Assembly (NCBI RefSeq): GCF_010728925.1
Contig: NZ_AP022608.1
Coordinates: forward strand, 2,728,001 to 2,792,000
DNA: 64,000 nt
Reading direction: 5' to 3'
Origin: Mycolicibacterium gadium
GTDB lineage: Bacteria; Actinomycetota; Actinomycetes; Mycobacteriales; Mycobacteriaceae
The notes beneath the pieces were generated by a model. It worked only from the letters and a program-made list of their open reading frames with translations. It was not told the DNA's origin and did no database searches. A program made the position numbers and the translations under genes. Below, in pieces: positions 18,701 through 28,179 of this stretch (its first letter is position 1; the number at the start of each line of letters is the position of its first letter).

Positions 18701-19454
18701 CGGGGCGCGGATCAGCGACAATGGCGACGTCGTCAGGGCCGTGAAAGACAGCGAGCTGACATATGGCGGCTCGGAGGAATGCCCGTGCGGCCTCTGCGTC
18801 ACCGTCGAGGGTGATCGCCGAAAACCTGCGCAGCGCCAGCGTGATCGGCACATCGGTTACAACTGACCGGCAACGAATCAGCCGCCGTACCGCGTTGACC
18901 GTGACGGGATCCTGCTCGTCGGTGCCGTCGAGTTCCGGCTCGGTCAACGCGGTGGACAGGGGTTCCTCACCGATCCCCACCCGGATGACACCGTAATCCG
19001 GGCCATCCGGTGTTCGCTCCCACATCCGTCCGCTACCCGTCAGGGTCCACAGCGCGCCGGGTTCAGGGTGGTGCCACCGCAGCGACTCGCGTTGCGCATC
19101 GGCAACGCCTTCGGCCTCACGGTCGAGGTGGTCGAGGTAGTCGAGGTACTTCTGCCGACCCCGGTTGATCTCAGTGGTGGTGCCGGTTCCCCTGGCGCCG
19201 TACACCAGCGACCCGAGCACCGAGGTCAGCATCATCACGGGGAAGAACATGTACATCGGGTTGCGCATCGACTGCCCACCCGATGTGAAATAGACCGCCA
19301 TCATCCCGACGGCCGCGACGAGCATGGCCAGCGGCAGGAGGCGGGCGAGCGGGTTCTGCGGCGTCGGCGCCGGCAGCAGCGGTGGAGCTTCGACGAGGAC
19401 AGCGCCGTCGGGCAAGGGCGGGGGCGGCACGCGCGGTTGACGTACGAATTCCAT
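15789..19454 (-). CDS. eccC4: ESX-4 secretion ATPase EccC4 (FtsK/SpoIIIE type)
   Basis: The 1221-residue protein has two N-terminal membrane helices (LLPLAMLVAAVGMMAVYF and YMFFPVMMLTSVLGSLVYG). Three FtsK-like ATPase domains follow, with Walker A loops GATGSGKSE (about 416), GAPRSGKST (about 746) and GDVACGKTA (about 1020). The first domain also has ILVDFKGGATF and LFILVDEFSELL for Walker B. It is the motor that recruits and exports EsxT/EsxU. eccCa and eccCb are fused in one chain, as is typical for ESX-4. Stop and start overlap with the Rv3446c-like gene. Confidence 0.97.
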   Translation of the reverse strand: MEFVRQPRVPPPPLPDGAVLVEAPPLLPAPTPQNPLARLLPLAMLVAAVGMMAVYFTSGGQSMRNPMYMFFPVMMLTSVLGSLVYGARGTGTTTEINRGRQKYLDYLDHLDREAEGVADAQRESLRWHHPEPGALWTLTGSGRMWERTPDGPDYGVIRVGIGEEPLSTALTEPELDGTDEQDPVTVNAVRRLIRCRSVVTDVPITLALRRFSAITLDGDAEAARAFLRAAICQLAVFHGPDDVAIVADPRPEWDWLKWLPHQRYSRAGAPRRDIVRVLDRAEGLELRIESSRAAVAIGERLQLRVTEEVLVVHGRGDEEVYARPDLLTVAQATACARRLARYRLTTAAANDGQKRGIDWTDLMGIGENDPEKLWRATGDGRIVPVPMGFADNGTRVLLDINEAARGGMGPHGLCVGATGSGKSELLRTLALGMIASHPPDALNLILVDFKGGATFVGMERARHVGAVITNLAGEAHLVSRMNDALLGEMNRRQEVLRAAGRFASLAEYQRARSHGAHLPPMPALFILVDEFSELLSQHPDFAELFVAIGRLGRSLGMHLLLASQRLDEGRLRGLETHLSYRICLKTFSAGESRAVLGVPDAYHLPSTPGSAYLKSASGDLVGFQTAFVSGAGRESCTERTSTASPARLFTAATVDTPSEKADIEPRPPTRTVLDTVLDRVAGRGAAAHQVWLPPLTQSPTLDALLPGPGPHRLTVPIGLVDKPYEQRRDPFVVELDGAAGNVAIVGAPRSGKSTALRTMVLALAEHHDPADVGFYCLDFGGGALSSLRDLPHVGSMAGRLDGDLCRRTVAVVTSVMRTRESLFRRLAVDSMAAYRRHKADRFGDVFLVIDGWATLRQEFDHLEGTITAIAAQGLSFGVHVVITASRWAELRPALKDQIATRIELRLGDPAESEMDRKRARDLSGRPPGRGITPSGREFAVALPRWDGVPTVNGLAEAITADTRRLRDRWAPSTAPVVRLLPTQVPREELEDGGVVLGVGERELSAVELDFAEQPHLLVLGDVACGKTATLRLLCLELIRGSTADEVQLEIIDFRRALLGVVESEHLSGYAMSPASLTSRLPAIIDRLEARMPGDNVTQQQLRTRSWWTGPDIYLVIDDYDLVAGATGNPLAPLAEFLPHALDLGLHVVVARRSGGAARAMFDPVLARMRELGCMGLMMSASAEEGVLLGTVKPSALPPGRGTLITRGDANQLVQVAWTDPP

Positions 19455-19569
19455 CGAAGAATGGACGCCGTCGCGGTGATTCCGGTTCCATCCCCAGCCG
19501 ATCGAATTGGCGCGATCGCCTTCCCGCGGAGGCGGTTACGGTTGACGCGGCTGAGTGAAGGGGGACTTG

Positions 19570-20871
19570 ATGCCAGATTCGCTGTGTCGGCTGACCGTGG
19601 CGTCCTGCACCGATGACGCACATCGCGCGGTCGATCTGGAGCTGCCGGCAAATGTGGGCGTCGGTGAGCTCGTGCCGCAGATCGTCGATCTTGTTCACCG
19701 CGATAGCACGCCGACACCGGGCCTCGACTGGGTGCTGTCGAAGCTGGGCGACCCTCCGCTGACCGAGTCGGAATCCCTGTACGACAACGATGTTCGCGAC
19801 GGTGATCTGTTGGTCCTGACGACAACCGAGCCCGCGCCTGCCGAACGTTCCTCGTGCGACCCCTGCCACGCCATGGCGGCGGGCCGAACTACCGCGCCGC
19901 GGATGCTGCCGGCCATCGCGTGTGAGTTGCTCGGCGGCTGTGGTGCGGCGGTGTTGGCTTGGCCGGCAGCGGGCGTTGCGATCAGTAGCCGCATCGTCGT
20001 TGGCGCGTGCCTCGCGGTCGCCGCCGGGGTCGGGGCGGTCATCATTAGGCGGCTACGCGGCGACCCCCTGATATGCGTGACGCTGAGCCTGATCGCGGTG
20101 CTCTACGCGGGGGCTACCGGATTTCTGACGGTACGGACAGGCACGGCGGTATCCGGCCTCCTGCTGGCGTCCGCGGCCGTATTCGCTGCAGCGATTCTCC
20201 TGCTGCGTATGACGAACTGCGGCAGAACATGTTTGACGGCGCTAGCCGCGGCGGCCGTGCTGGTGTCGGCCACTGCGGCCGCTGCCGTGTCGTGGGGTCT
20301 GCAGCTGAGCGCGGGCGGCGCGACGCTCGTCGGTCTGTCCCTCGCGACGCTGGGTGTCACGCCCAGGCTGGCGATGGCTTTCACCGGCATCACACCGGAC
20401 GCCGCGCCCAACGTCAGGCGTTGTCACCAAACATTGACTGGACTGGTGGCGGGATCGTCGGCGGGCGGCGCGCTCGGTGCGATAGCGGTTGCCGTCGGGG
20501 AGGTCCGTGATGCGGGTTCGGCGTTCCGCGGGACGTCCTTCATCGCGATGGTCGCATTGGTGCTCCTGCTGCGCGTGCGCACCCATGTCGATGCGACGCG
20601 CCGCGCGAGCCTCGCAGGCGCTGGAGTGCTCTGTCTCCTCGCGGGTTTCGCTGCGGCCGCGGTTGCCGCACCGGGTCACGCGCATGTGATCAGTGTGCTC
20701 GCCGCGTCCACGGGTGCCGCCGCACTGGGCAGCATCGTCAGGCAGACGGTGAGTCCGATCGCGCTGCGCACCGTCGAGGTCCTCGAGTGCGTCGCGATCG
20801 CGGCAGTCATCCCCATGGCCTGCTGGGTCGGGGGGATCTACGGCTGGGCGCGGGGAATGAACCTCATATGA
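19570..20871 (+). CDS. eccD4: ESX-4 membrane channel protein EccD4
   Basis: The 433-residue protein has a cytosolic ubiquitin-like N-terminal domain (CRLTVASCTDDAHRAVDLELP to about residue 85) followed by about 11 hydrophobic helices. This is the EccD layout that forms the large membrane vestibule of type VII systems. The ATG at 19570 follows AGGGGGA closely and is preferred to the GTG at 19555. It overlaps mycP4 by four bases (ATGA). Confidence 0.93.
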   Translation: MPDSLCRLTVASCTDDAHRAVDLELPANVGVGELVPQIVDLVHRDSTPTPGLDWVLSKLGDPPLTESESLYDNDVRDGDLLVLTTTEPAPAERSSCDPCHAMAAGRTTAPRMLPAIACELLGGCGAAVLAWPAAGVAISSRIVVGACLAVAAGVGAVIIRRLRGDPLICVTLSLIAVLYAGATGFLTVRTGTAVSGLLLASAAVFAAAILLLRMTNCGRTCLTALAAAAVLVSATAAAAVSWGLQLSAGGATLVGLSLATLGVTPRLAMAFTGITPDAAPNVRRCHQTLTGLVAGSSAGGALGAIAVAVGEVRDAGSAFRGTSFIAMVALVLLLRVRTHVDATRRASLAGAGVLCLLAGFAAAAVAAPGHAHVISVLAASTGAAALGSIVRQTVSPIALRTVEVLECVAIAAVIPMACWVGGIYGWARGMNLI

Positions 20872-22226
20872 CGGCGGTCGCACGACTGGTCGCCGCCAGC
20901 GCGCTTGCGGTCTGGCCGCTGTGGACCGCGCCGGCCTCCGGCGCGGTGACACCACCGGCCGTCGATATGGCGCTACTGCCCAAGCCGGGTTCTCCCGCAC
21001 CTCCGCAACTCACCGAACAACAGGGGCAATGTGCCGGCGGCACCATTCGCATCGAGAGCCCGGCCGACGGGCCGCTGAGAGCTCTCCGCTTACCGGATGT
21101 CTGGCCACTCACGCGCGGCGCGGGCCAAACGATCGCGGTCATCGATACCGGAGTATCGCGACACCGCCTGCTCCCCCGCCTCGTCCCCGGCGGCGACTAC
21201 GTGTCATCCGGTGACGGCACTGCGGACTGCGACGGCCACGGCACTATTGTCGCCGGCATAATCGGCGCCTCGCCCGATACCGACGGCGCTTTCAGCGGCA
21301 TCGCACCAGACGCCACGATCATCGGTATCCGTCAGTCCAGCAACAAGTTCCGGGCAGCTGACGATCCGGCCGGCCTAGGGTTCGGCGATGTCGACACCCT
21401 CGCGATGGCCGTACGCACCGCTGCCGACATGGGTGCCACAGTGATCAACCTGTCGACCGTCGCCTGCCTGGCTGCCGATGACGTCCTGGATGACCGTGCC
21501 CTCGGGGCGGCGCTGGCTTACGCGGTCGACATCAAGAACGCGGTGGTGGTGGCCGCCGCCGGGAACGTGGGGTCGGCCGGCCAGTGCCCCGAACAGAATC
21601 CGACGGCCGACCCCCTTAGGCCAGGCAGCCCCGACTGGTCCAACGTGAAAACGGTGGCGACTCCCGGTTGGTATGACGATTACGTGCTCACTGTGGGCTC
21701 GGTGGGCCGCGACGGCCCTTCTTCGTTCAGCCTCGCAGGACCGTGGGTCGACGTCGCCGCGATAGCCGAAGACGTCGTGTCACTGGACCCCGACGGCGAG
21801 GGATTGATCGACAGACTCGCGACAAGCGGTGATGAGTCACCGATCTCCGGCACGAGTTACGCCGCACCGGTGGTGAGTGGAATCGTCGCGCTGGTGCGGT
21901 CGCGATCACCCGAACTGACTGCGCGACAGGTCATGCAACGCATCGAAGACACTGCGCACCGGCCGACTGCGGGCTGGGATCCCATCGTCGGCCACGGGAC
22001 CGTCGACGCCATGGCCGCGGTGAGCGCAGGCCCGGGTTCCGTACCGGGACGACGCTCGAACGCGTCGCAGATGACGACGATTCCCCCGTCCGGGCCAGCC
22101 GAACCGTCCGCAGACTTCGCAACGCGTGCTGCCGCGGTCTGTGTCACCGCGTCCATCGCAGTGGTGGCGATGTCGGCGGTGGCGACTCGGCTACGCCGAC
22201 GGACCGACGCTGTCCCGCCCGACTGA
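20868..22226 (+). CDS. mycP4: ESX-4 mycosin serine protease MycP4
   Basis: The 452-residue subtilisin-like protease has a signal peptide (LVAASALAVWPLWTAPASGA) and the catalytic triad Asp93 (VIDTGV), His124 (DGHGTIVAG) and Ser330 (SGTSYAAPVVSG). A C-terminal anchor helix (VCVTASIAVVAMSAVATRLRRR) follows. Mycosins sit on the periplasmic face and stabilise or process ESX substrates. The start overlaps the eccD4 stop (ATGA). Its 3' end overlaps the convergent eccB4 by 36 bases. Confidence 0.95.
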   Translation: MTAVARLVAASALAVWPLWTAPASGAVTPPAVDMALLPKPGSPAPPQLTEQQGQCAGGTIRIESPADGPLRALRLPDVWPLTRGAGQTIAVIDTGVSRHRLLPRLVPGGDYVSSGDGTADCDGHGTIVAGIIGASPDTDGAFSGIAPDATIIGIRQSSNKFRAADDPAGLGFGDVDTLAMAVRTAADMGATVINLSTVACLAADDVLDDRALGAALAYAVDIKNAVVVAAAGNVGSAGQCPEQNPTADPLRPGSPDWSNVKTVATPGWYDDYVLTVGSVGRDGPSSFSLAGPWVDVAAIAEDVVSLDPDGEGLIDRLATSGDESPISGTSYAAPVVSGIVALVRSRSPELTARQVMQRIEDTAHRPTAGWDPIVGHGTVDAMAAVSAGPGSVPGRRSNASQMTTIPPSGPAEPSADFATRAAAVCVTASIAVVAMSAVATRLRRRTDAVPPD

Positions 22227-23543
22227 TGCAGCCTCGATGCTGAGTTCGGGGCCGCGCGGTAGTTGAGCAATCAGCGCCCATGGTGCGGGCACCGGGTTGG
22301 TCAGCCCCAGGCGGGTGGCCGCATCCGTGTCACGCACGCCGAACACCACTCCGGAGTCGTTGACGAAGAACAGCGCTCCTGTCGTCGCGCTCTCGCCGGA
22401 CACACTTGTCGCACGCACGAAAGCGCTTCGCCCCGGCGGCATCGAGAAGCGGTCGACACGTGGGCCTGCGTCGTCGCCCTGCGCCAGCGGCACGCCTGCA
22501 GCGTCATCGGACGGCAGCGAGTCACCCACGAACACCCCTTCCGATTGCGCACAGAGCACCGGACTCTCGCCAGCGCCACCGCGGTCGGGGAAGGTGGTGA
22601 CCGGAAGATCCTCGACGATCGGCATCCGGCCGATGAGATCCGGTGCCACGCTGGCGATATCCCGTCGACTCGAATACGTGAATCGGATGAGATCTGCCGC
22701 TACCTCGCCGACCCGTTGAACACCGGCCGCGAGGGCGACGTAATACTCCGTGGATCCGGCGCGGGTCAGTCGCATCACGGTGCCGACCGACACCCCGGGG
22801 AGCACAGACGGTGAGACGCCATTTCGAGCTATGGCAGGGGCGGTGATCTCGGGCACCTCCGGTAGGACGTCGAGCAGTGCACGCGAAACCGGCCGGGGTG
22901 CAACGCCGTCGAGCCTGAGCGCGCGGACGGTCGCGTGGTTCCGCAGGTCCACCCGGGCTCGGCGCCCGTCGTACAGCAGGTAGGTCGTCGCCGCGCTCTC
23001 ACCTCGTGGGGTGACGAGCGCACTCTTACCCGAATCCAGGTGTGCGGGTGGGCGGCCCACCATGACGGTGGTTCGCGAGTCGGCATCTTCGCAGACCGCC
23101 CACGCCGATTCAGTGTCGTCGAGTGGTGCGCCGATCATGTCCGGGGCCCCGGGAATGCCGACCAGAGGCCCTCGCTTGGCTCGGTTCAGCGCCGAGCTGC
23201 TGACGAGTTCGGGTTCGTCGGCCACCCCGGTGACCAGCCGTGCGGAGGCGATATTGAAGGTGGGGTGCATGGAGTCGCCGATGCGCACATACAGGGCACC
23301 GGATTCGCGGGCCATGACGACCGCCGCGCCGCCGACAATCCCACTTGGCTGCAGGAACGCGAGGATCGCACACACCGCGACCGTGATCGCTGCCAGCACA
23401 CACCCGGCAGCCAGTGAAAGCGACTGTGCGCGTAGCGGATCGTCGTGCATGCGAAGGTCGCCTCGTACCAGTGCGTGTGCCATCCGGCGCACCAGGAAGC
23501 GATATCCGCTGACCTGCAGCCGATTCGTTGATTGTCCAGCCAT
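22191..23543 (-). CDS. eccB4: ESX-4 membrane component EccB4
   Basis: The 450-residue protein begins MAGQSTNRLQVSGYRFLVRRMAH (the EccB signature), has one membrane helix (SLAAGCVLAAITVAVCAILAF, about residues 43-65), then a periplasmic domain with repeated segments (ALYVRIGDSMHPTFNIASARL, FVGDSLPSDD). A GGGGGAGGG ribosome site precedes the ATG. It completes the ESX-4 membrane core and is transcribed opposite to eccD4-mycP4. Confidence 0.95.
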   Translation of the reverse strand: MAGQSTNRLQVSGYRFLVRRMAHALVRGDLRMHDDPLRAQSLSLAAGCVLAAITVAVCAILAFLQPSGIVGGAAVVMARESGALYVRIGDSMHPTFNIASARLVTGVADEPELVSSSALNRAKRGPLVGIPGAPDMIGAPLDDTESAWAVCEDADSRTTVMVGRPPAHLDSGKSALVTPRGESAATTYLLYDGRRARVDLRNHATVRALRLDGVAPRPVSRALLDVLPEVPEITAPAIARNGVSPSVLPGVSVGTVMRLTRAGSTEYYVALAAGVQRVGEVAADLIRFTYSSRRDIASVAPDLIGRMPIVEDLPVTTFPDRGGAGESPVLCAQSEGVFVGDSLPSDDAAGVPLAQGDDAGPRVDRFSMPPGRSAFVRATSVSGESATTGALFFVNDSGVVFGVRDTDAATRLGLTNPVPAPWALIAQLPRGPELSIEAASVGRDSVGPSA

Positions 23544-23756
23544 CCCTCCCCCTCAGTCAGCCTAATGGCCGGTGATGGGCCGCTATGTCACCGATTTCAG
23601 CGCCGACAGGATTGTTCTTATCGCAGGCGTATCACAGGGCGACTAACTAACATGAGGCAACTACTGGCGGTTGGGAGGGTCACCAGGTATGTACGCCTTG
23701 CGATCCCATTACCGCGCCGTTTCCAGGACGGCGCGTGCGACGGTGTGCCCCCCGCC

Positions 23757-26700
23757 ATGACCGCTCCATTGCTCGACCTCGACGGTCGGATGGTCGACCG
23801 ACAGCAGGAACTCAGCCAACTCCGATCCGCCATCGATGCGGCCGCCCGCGCAGGGGGCGAATGCGCCCTGCTCAGCGGGGTTTCCGGAGTGGGTAAGTCG
23901 ACGCTCATGCAAGCCTTCGGCGCCGACGCCGCCCAGCGCAACTGTGTCTTTGCATACGGAAGATGTCGGGATGGTGCACCAGCGCCGTACTCGGCGTTGG
24001 CAGACGCGCTCAGCTCGATTGTCGGCACCATGGAGGCCACCGGCCCGGCCGAGCGCGATAACTGGCGGGCCGATCTCCTCGACAAGATGTCGGGGTTTGC
24101 CGGCGTCCTCTCCGAGCTCGTGCCCGAACTCGCGCCCCTATTGGGGGAACCCTCCGGCGACGCCGAACTCGATGCAGCGGATGCTCGCCGCCGCTTGCAT
24201 CGCGCCGCCATCCGGTTGGTGTCGACCACCGCGTCCTACCGCCCTGTGGTGCTGGCGATCGATGACCTCCAGTGGGCCGACCGCGACACTCTGCTGATGC
24301 TGTCCGAGCTGTTGACGGTGTCGCTGCGCAACGTTCTGGTCGTCGGCACCCATCGCGCGGGTGAGTTCGATGCCGACGCGGCCGGCATCAAATCGGCACG
24401 CCTCAACACCATTGAGCTCGAACCGCTGGCGCTCGCGGACGTCGAGCAGCTCCTCGCCGAAGTATGCGGGCAGAGCGTGGAGTTGGGCGACGTGGCCGCG
24501 GAGTTCCACCACCGGACCCGCGGCAACCCGCTGCAAGTTCGTCAGCTGCTGCACCGCGCGCAACGCGAAGGCGCGCTCATCACGCTCGGTCTCGACGGCC
24601 ATCCGAGATGGGACTTGCGCGTACTCACGTCGATCGAGGTATCCGCCACGACCGCTGAGTTCCTCGGCCGCTACCTCGACCAACTCGGACCAACCGACCG
24701 CGAGGTGTTGGGTTCGCTGTCGTGCATTGGTGGAGAGTTCGACCTCGACGACGCCACGGCCGCGGCCGCGAAGCCCCCAGACGTCGTTGCTCACGCACTG
24801 TGGGCGTGCCTCGAACTTCGCTTGCTCGAGGCGCTCGACGCCAACGGCCAGCGCATCACCAACGCGATCAGCCGCGACGCCCGCTACCGATTCAGCCACG
24901 ACCGCGTCACCGAGACGGCGCGCGCGGGGCTATCCGATGCCGAAGCACGCGTCGTTCACCTCCGTTTCGGACGACGGCTCGTCGAGCTCGGCGACGACCG
25001 CGTATTCGAGGCGGCCCGCCACGTCGGCATCGGCGGCCTGGAATTGCCCGACGACGTCGAACGCACCACGTTCGTCGAGGTGGTGCGGCGCGCAGCACGA
25101 AAGGCCCGGGCCCAGACCTCTTTTCCGTTGGCCCTCGGATACAACCGCAGCGCTCTGGATCTGCTTGGTGAGCACCGGTGGGACTCACACTATGCGTTGA
25201 CTCGGGAGCTACAGCTCGACGCCGCCGACGCCGCGTTGCTGGTCGGCGACGTGCCTGCGCTCAATGCGCTTCTCGACGAGGCCGAGGGGTACCTCCACGA
25301 GCCCGCAGACCGCGCCCGGCTGGCCTACCTTCGACTGAAGGGGCGGGTCGTCGAGAACCGTCTCCGGGAAGCGCTCGAAATCGGGCTCCAAGCGCTCGAC
25401 GAGCTCGGCGAGCGGGTCGCCATGGACGCGGGAAAGCCGCGCATGGGCAACGCGGTCGTCCGGATGAAGCTGACGATGCGCCGCTGGAGTAACGAACGGC
25501 TGTTAGCACTGGCGCACTGCGATGACGAGCGGGTCGTCGCGCTCCACCCGATTCTTGCCGAGCTGTGCAACATGGCGGTTCTCATCCGGCCCAATCTCTT
25601 GCCGTTGCTCGTGCGAAAGCAACTCGATCTCACGTTGGCCTACGGCCACACGCCTTCCTCACCGCTGGTGATCACCGGCTACGGGATCGTCCTAGTGCTG
25701 ACCGGCGACCACGCAGGGAGCCAGCGTTTCGGCGAGGTCGGCATGCAGCTTGCCGAGCGCCCGGAGTTCCGCGAGGCGCGACCGCAGACGGTGTTCATGC
25801 ACCTGGACTACATCAACCACTGGCGCCACCCGATCCGCGACGGCCTGGGACCTCTGCGTGACGCCGTGGAGGAGGCGCTCGACCAGGGCGACCAGGAGAA
25901 CGCCGGGCTTCTGACCGCGGTCCTGCTCTCCCAGTCGTTCTGGGTCGGTCGTCCGTTGGCGGAAATCGACGCCCTCGCCAGCTCGCTGATTCCCCACATC
26001 CGTTCCCAGCCCGTCTCGAGCTCTCTGTGCCAGGCCATGCAACAGCTATGCCTCAACCTGATGGGCCGCAGCGCCGATCCTTTTCTGCTTGCCGGTGAGA
26101 GCGGCTACGACGAGCGGGACGTGCTGCCTGCCGCCCGCCTCGAGGGCGACGAGGTCACCCTGGGCGTTGGCGCGGCGGCGAAGCAGGGAGTGCACTTCTG
26201 GTCCGGCGATCACGTCGGCGCGGCCGCCGCCACGCCAGAGGCCATCGAGTATCTCGGCGGTCTGGACGGCACCACGGCGTCGCAGCTCGTCTACCTTGTC
26301 GGCGCCCTCAGCATGATCCATAGCGCGCCGCGCGACCGTTCCACGGCCAGCTTCGTGCGACGCGCATTGTCGTTGCATCGTAAGTGGGCCGCGGGCGCCC
26401 CGGAGAACTACGCGGCGCCGTACGCCCTGATCCAGGGGGCGTGGGCACGGACGCGAGGGCAATCCGCCAAGGCGGAGCGACACATTCACGAAGCGATCGA
26501 GCTCGCCGAGCGAAACCAGCTTCCCGCGATGAGTGCGCGCGCGCACGAGGAGGCCGCCGCCCTCTACGCCGAGAGTGGGCGGACGACGCTCGCCGAGCAC
26601 ATGCTGCGTTCGGCGTACGAGCGCTGGCTGAACCTGGGGTACACAGTCCGCACGGACTTCCTTGCACGAGAACACCCGTGGCTTCTCCGACGCGACCTGG

Positions 26701-28076
26701 CGACAGATTCGGCCGGAATCGACCCCGTCGGCGCGCATCAGCTACTGCATGCGCTGTCGGGCGCGCGGACCCCCGACAGTTTGGCGAACATCATTCTGGG
26801 CACGGTGGCGGATACGACGGGCGCAGGTCGCGTTCTGTTCCTCACCGGTGACGCGGAGAACCTGGCGGTCCGCGCCATCAACGACCACGGCGACATCTCG
26901 ATTGTGGACGGGCCGTGGACCGAGGTGCCCTATGACAGGGAGGTAGTACGCAGGGTGGTCGACGGCGGCGCGCCGGTCATCGTCGTCGCCGACCATCCGT
27001 CAGGTCCGACCGCTAAGCCGTCGATCCTTGTCGTCCCGATAACGGTGCAGGACAGGATGATTGGCGTGATTTATGCCGAGCAGAGCGAGTCAGGCAGGAA
27101 TTTCGGCGCCCAGCACGAGCAGGCGGTCGCTTTCCTGAGCGCTCAAGCCGCCGCACCCCTGTGGAACCTCCAGCTGGAGGCTCGACTGCGGGCCGCCGAC
27201 GAGTACCGACAGTCGCTGATGGATGTTCAGTCGAGGTTCGTACCCAACGAATTGCTGCGCATCCTCGACATCGACGACCTGCGCCGGGTCCGGAGCGGAT
27301 ACCGCGTCGAACGCGAGATGACGGTGCTCATCAGCGATATCCGGGGTTACACGACGATGCTCGAGGACATGGACGTCGCCGAGGCCGGCAATTTGGCGAT
27401 GGGCTTTCTACGCGCAGTCGAGCTCCCGATCATCAGCTACAACGGCATGATTCAGGACGTCCGCGGGGATGAAATTGTCGCCGTCTTCGAGTCCGAGCCC
27501 GACGCGGTACGGGCGGGACTGGCCATGCTTCGCTCGATGCGGGAGCACAACCAGGAGCGCAAGGCGCTGGGCTCAATGGAGCTGCGGGCGGGCATCGGCA
27601 TCAATACCGGCGCGATCGCGGTCGGGCTCGTTGGTGGAGTGAACCGCATGGTGCTGACCATCATTGGCGACGCGGTGAACCTGGCGGCACGCATCGAGAG
27701 CACCAACAAGCGCTACGGATCGGCCTTACTCATTTCCGATCGCACGTATAAGCGCCTCGCGCAATCGGAGAATTTCGACGTCCGCCGCATGGAGCGGGTG
27801 ATGGTGGTCAACCGGCGTCGACCGGTGACGATTTACGAGGTGTACGACGAGGATTCGGCCGCGTTGCGCGCCGCGAAGCGCGCGGCCCAGCCTGCGTTCG
27901 ACGAAGCGTTCGCCCTGTTCGACGCAGGTGACATCGACGGCGCACGCGCTGCGTTCCAACGGTGCCGGGAGTTGCTGCCCGATGACCCCGTCGCTCCGCT
28001 GCACCTGGCGCACTGCGACGCGGTTGCACGCGGAGAGATGACTCCTGGTCAGGACATCGCGCTATCGAACAAGTAG
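23757..28076 (+). CDS. multidomain AAA ATPase / GAF / class III nucleotide cyclase
   Basis: This protein of about 1439 residues is counted from the ATG at 23757; upstream in-frame starts at 23652 or 23532 are possible. It opens with a STAND/AAA module: Walker A GVSGVGKST (about 45) and Walker B VLAIDDLQWAD (about 165). A long helical, TPR-like middle and a GAF-like domain (about 995-1135) follow. It ends with a class III cyclase domain (about 1185-1335) keeping both metal aspartates (LISDIRGYT and RGDEIVAVF) and GDAVNLAARIES. The usual purine-selecting Lys before GDEIV is Asp (QDVRGD), and the second site is Thr (TIIGD), as in class IIIb. It probably makes a cyclic nucleotide in response to a signal, but base choice is uncertain. 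Confidence 0.88.
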   Translation: MTAPLLDLDGRMVDRQQELSQLRSAIDAAARAGGECALLSGVSGVGKSTLMQAFGADAAQRNCVFAYGRCRDGAPAPYSALADALSSIVGTMEATGPAERDNWRADLLDKMSGFAGVLSELVPELAPLLGEPSGDAELDAADARRRLHRAAIRLVSTTASYRPVVLAIDDLQWADRDTLLMLSELLTVSLRNVLVVGTHRAGEFDADAAGIKSARLNTIELEPLALADVEQLLAEVCGQSVELGDVAAEFHHRTRGNPLQVRQLLHRAQREGALITLGLDGHPRWDLRVLTSIEVSATTAEFLGRYLDQLGPTDREVLGSLSCIGGEFDLDDATAAAAKPPDVVAHALWACLELRLLEALDANGQRITNAISRDARYRFSHDRVTETARAGLSDAEARVVHLRFGRRLVELGDDRVFEAARHVGIGGLELPDDVERTTFVEVVRRAARKARAQTSFPLALGYNRSALDLLGEHRWDSHYALTRELQLDAADAALLVGDVPALNALLDEAEGYLHEPADRARLAYLRLKGRVVENRLREALEIGLQALDELGERVAMDAGKPRMGNAVVRMKLTMRRWSNERLLALAHCDDERVVALHPILAELCNMAVLIRPNLLPLLVRKQLDLTLAYGHTPSSPLVITGYGIVLVLTGDHAGSQRFGEVGMQLAERPEFREARPQTVFMHLDYINHWRHPIRDGLGPLRDAVEEALDQGDQENAGLLTAVLLSQSFWVGRPLAEIDALASSLIPHIRSQPVSSSLCQAMQQLCLNLMGRSADPFLLAGESGYDERDVLPAARLEGDEVTLGVGAAAKQGVHFWSGDHVGAAAATPEAIEYLGGLDGTTASQLVYLVGALSMIHSAPRDRSTASFVRRALSLHRKWAAGAPENYAAPYALIQGAWARTRGQSAKAERHIHEAIELAERNQLPAMSARAHEEAAALYAESGRTTLAEHMLRSAYERWLNLGYTVRTDFLAREHPWLLRRDLATDSAGIDPVGAHQLLHALSGARTPDSLANIILGTVADTTGAGRVLFLTGDAENLAVRAINDHGDISIVDGPWTEVPYDREVVRRVVDGGAPVIVVADHPSGPTAKPSILVVPITVQDRMIGVIYAEQSESGRNFGAQHEQAVAFLSAQAAAPLWNLQLEARLRAADEYRQSLMDVQSRFVPNELLRILDIDDLRRVRSGYRVEREMTVLISDIRGYTTMLEDMDVAEAGNLAMGFLRAVELPIISYNGMIQDVRGDEIVAVFESEPDAVRAGLAMLRSMREHNQERKALGSMELRAGIGINTGAIAVGLVGGVNRMVLTIIGDAVNLAARIESTNKRYGSALLISDRTYKRLAQSENFDVRRMERVMVVNRRRPVTIYEVYDEDSAALRAAKRAAQPAFDEAFALFDAGDIDGARAAFQRCRELLPDDPVAPLHLAHCDAVARGEMTPGQDIALSNK

Positions 28077-28108
28077 TGCACTACTCCACTTGCAGACATC
28101 AGTGGAGT
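28073..28108. promoter_or_regulatory. nested palindromes upstream of the shell-protein operon
   Basis: A perfect 12-bp palindrome GTAGTGCACTAC (28073-28084) spans the cyclase stop codon. It is followed by a perfect 8-bp inverted repeat, ACTCCACT (28083-28090) and AGTGGAGT (28101-28108), around a 10-base loop and then TTTCT. The second could be a terminator for the cyclase gene. Together they also look like an operator/promoter region for the operon starting at 28180. Confidence 0.5.
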
Positions 28109-28179
28109 TTCTGCGCAGGTGGTGAGCGTGTCTGCCATGATCTGAGCGGAAGTTCGGGAGCCGTCGAGGGGTGGCAGGC

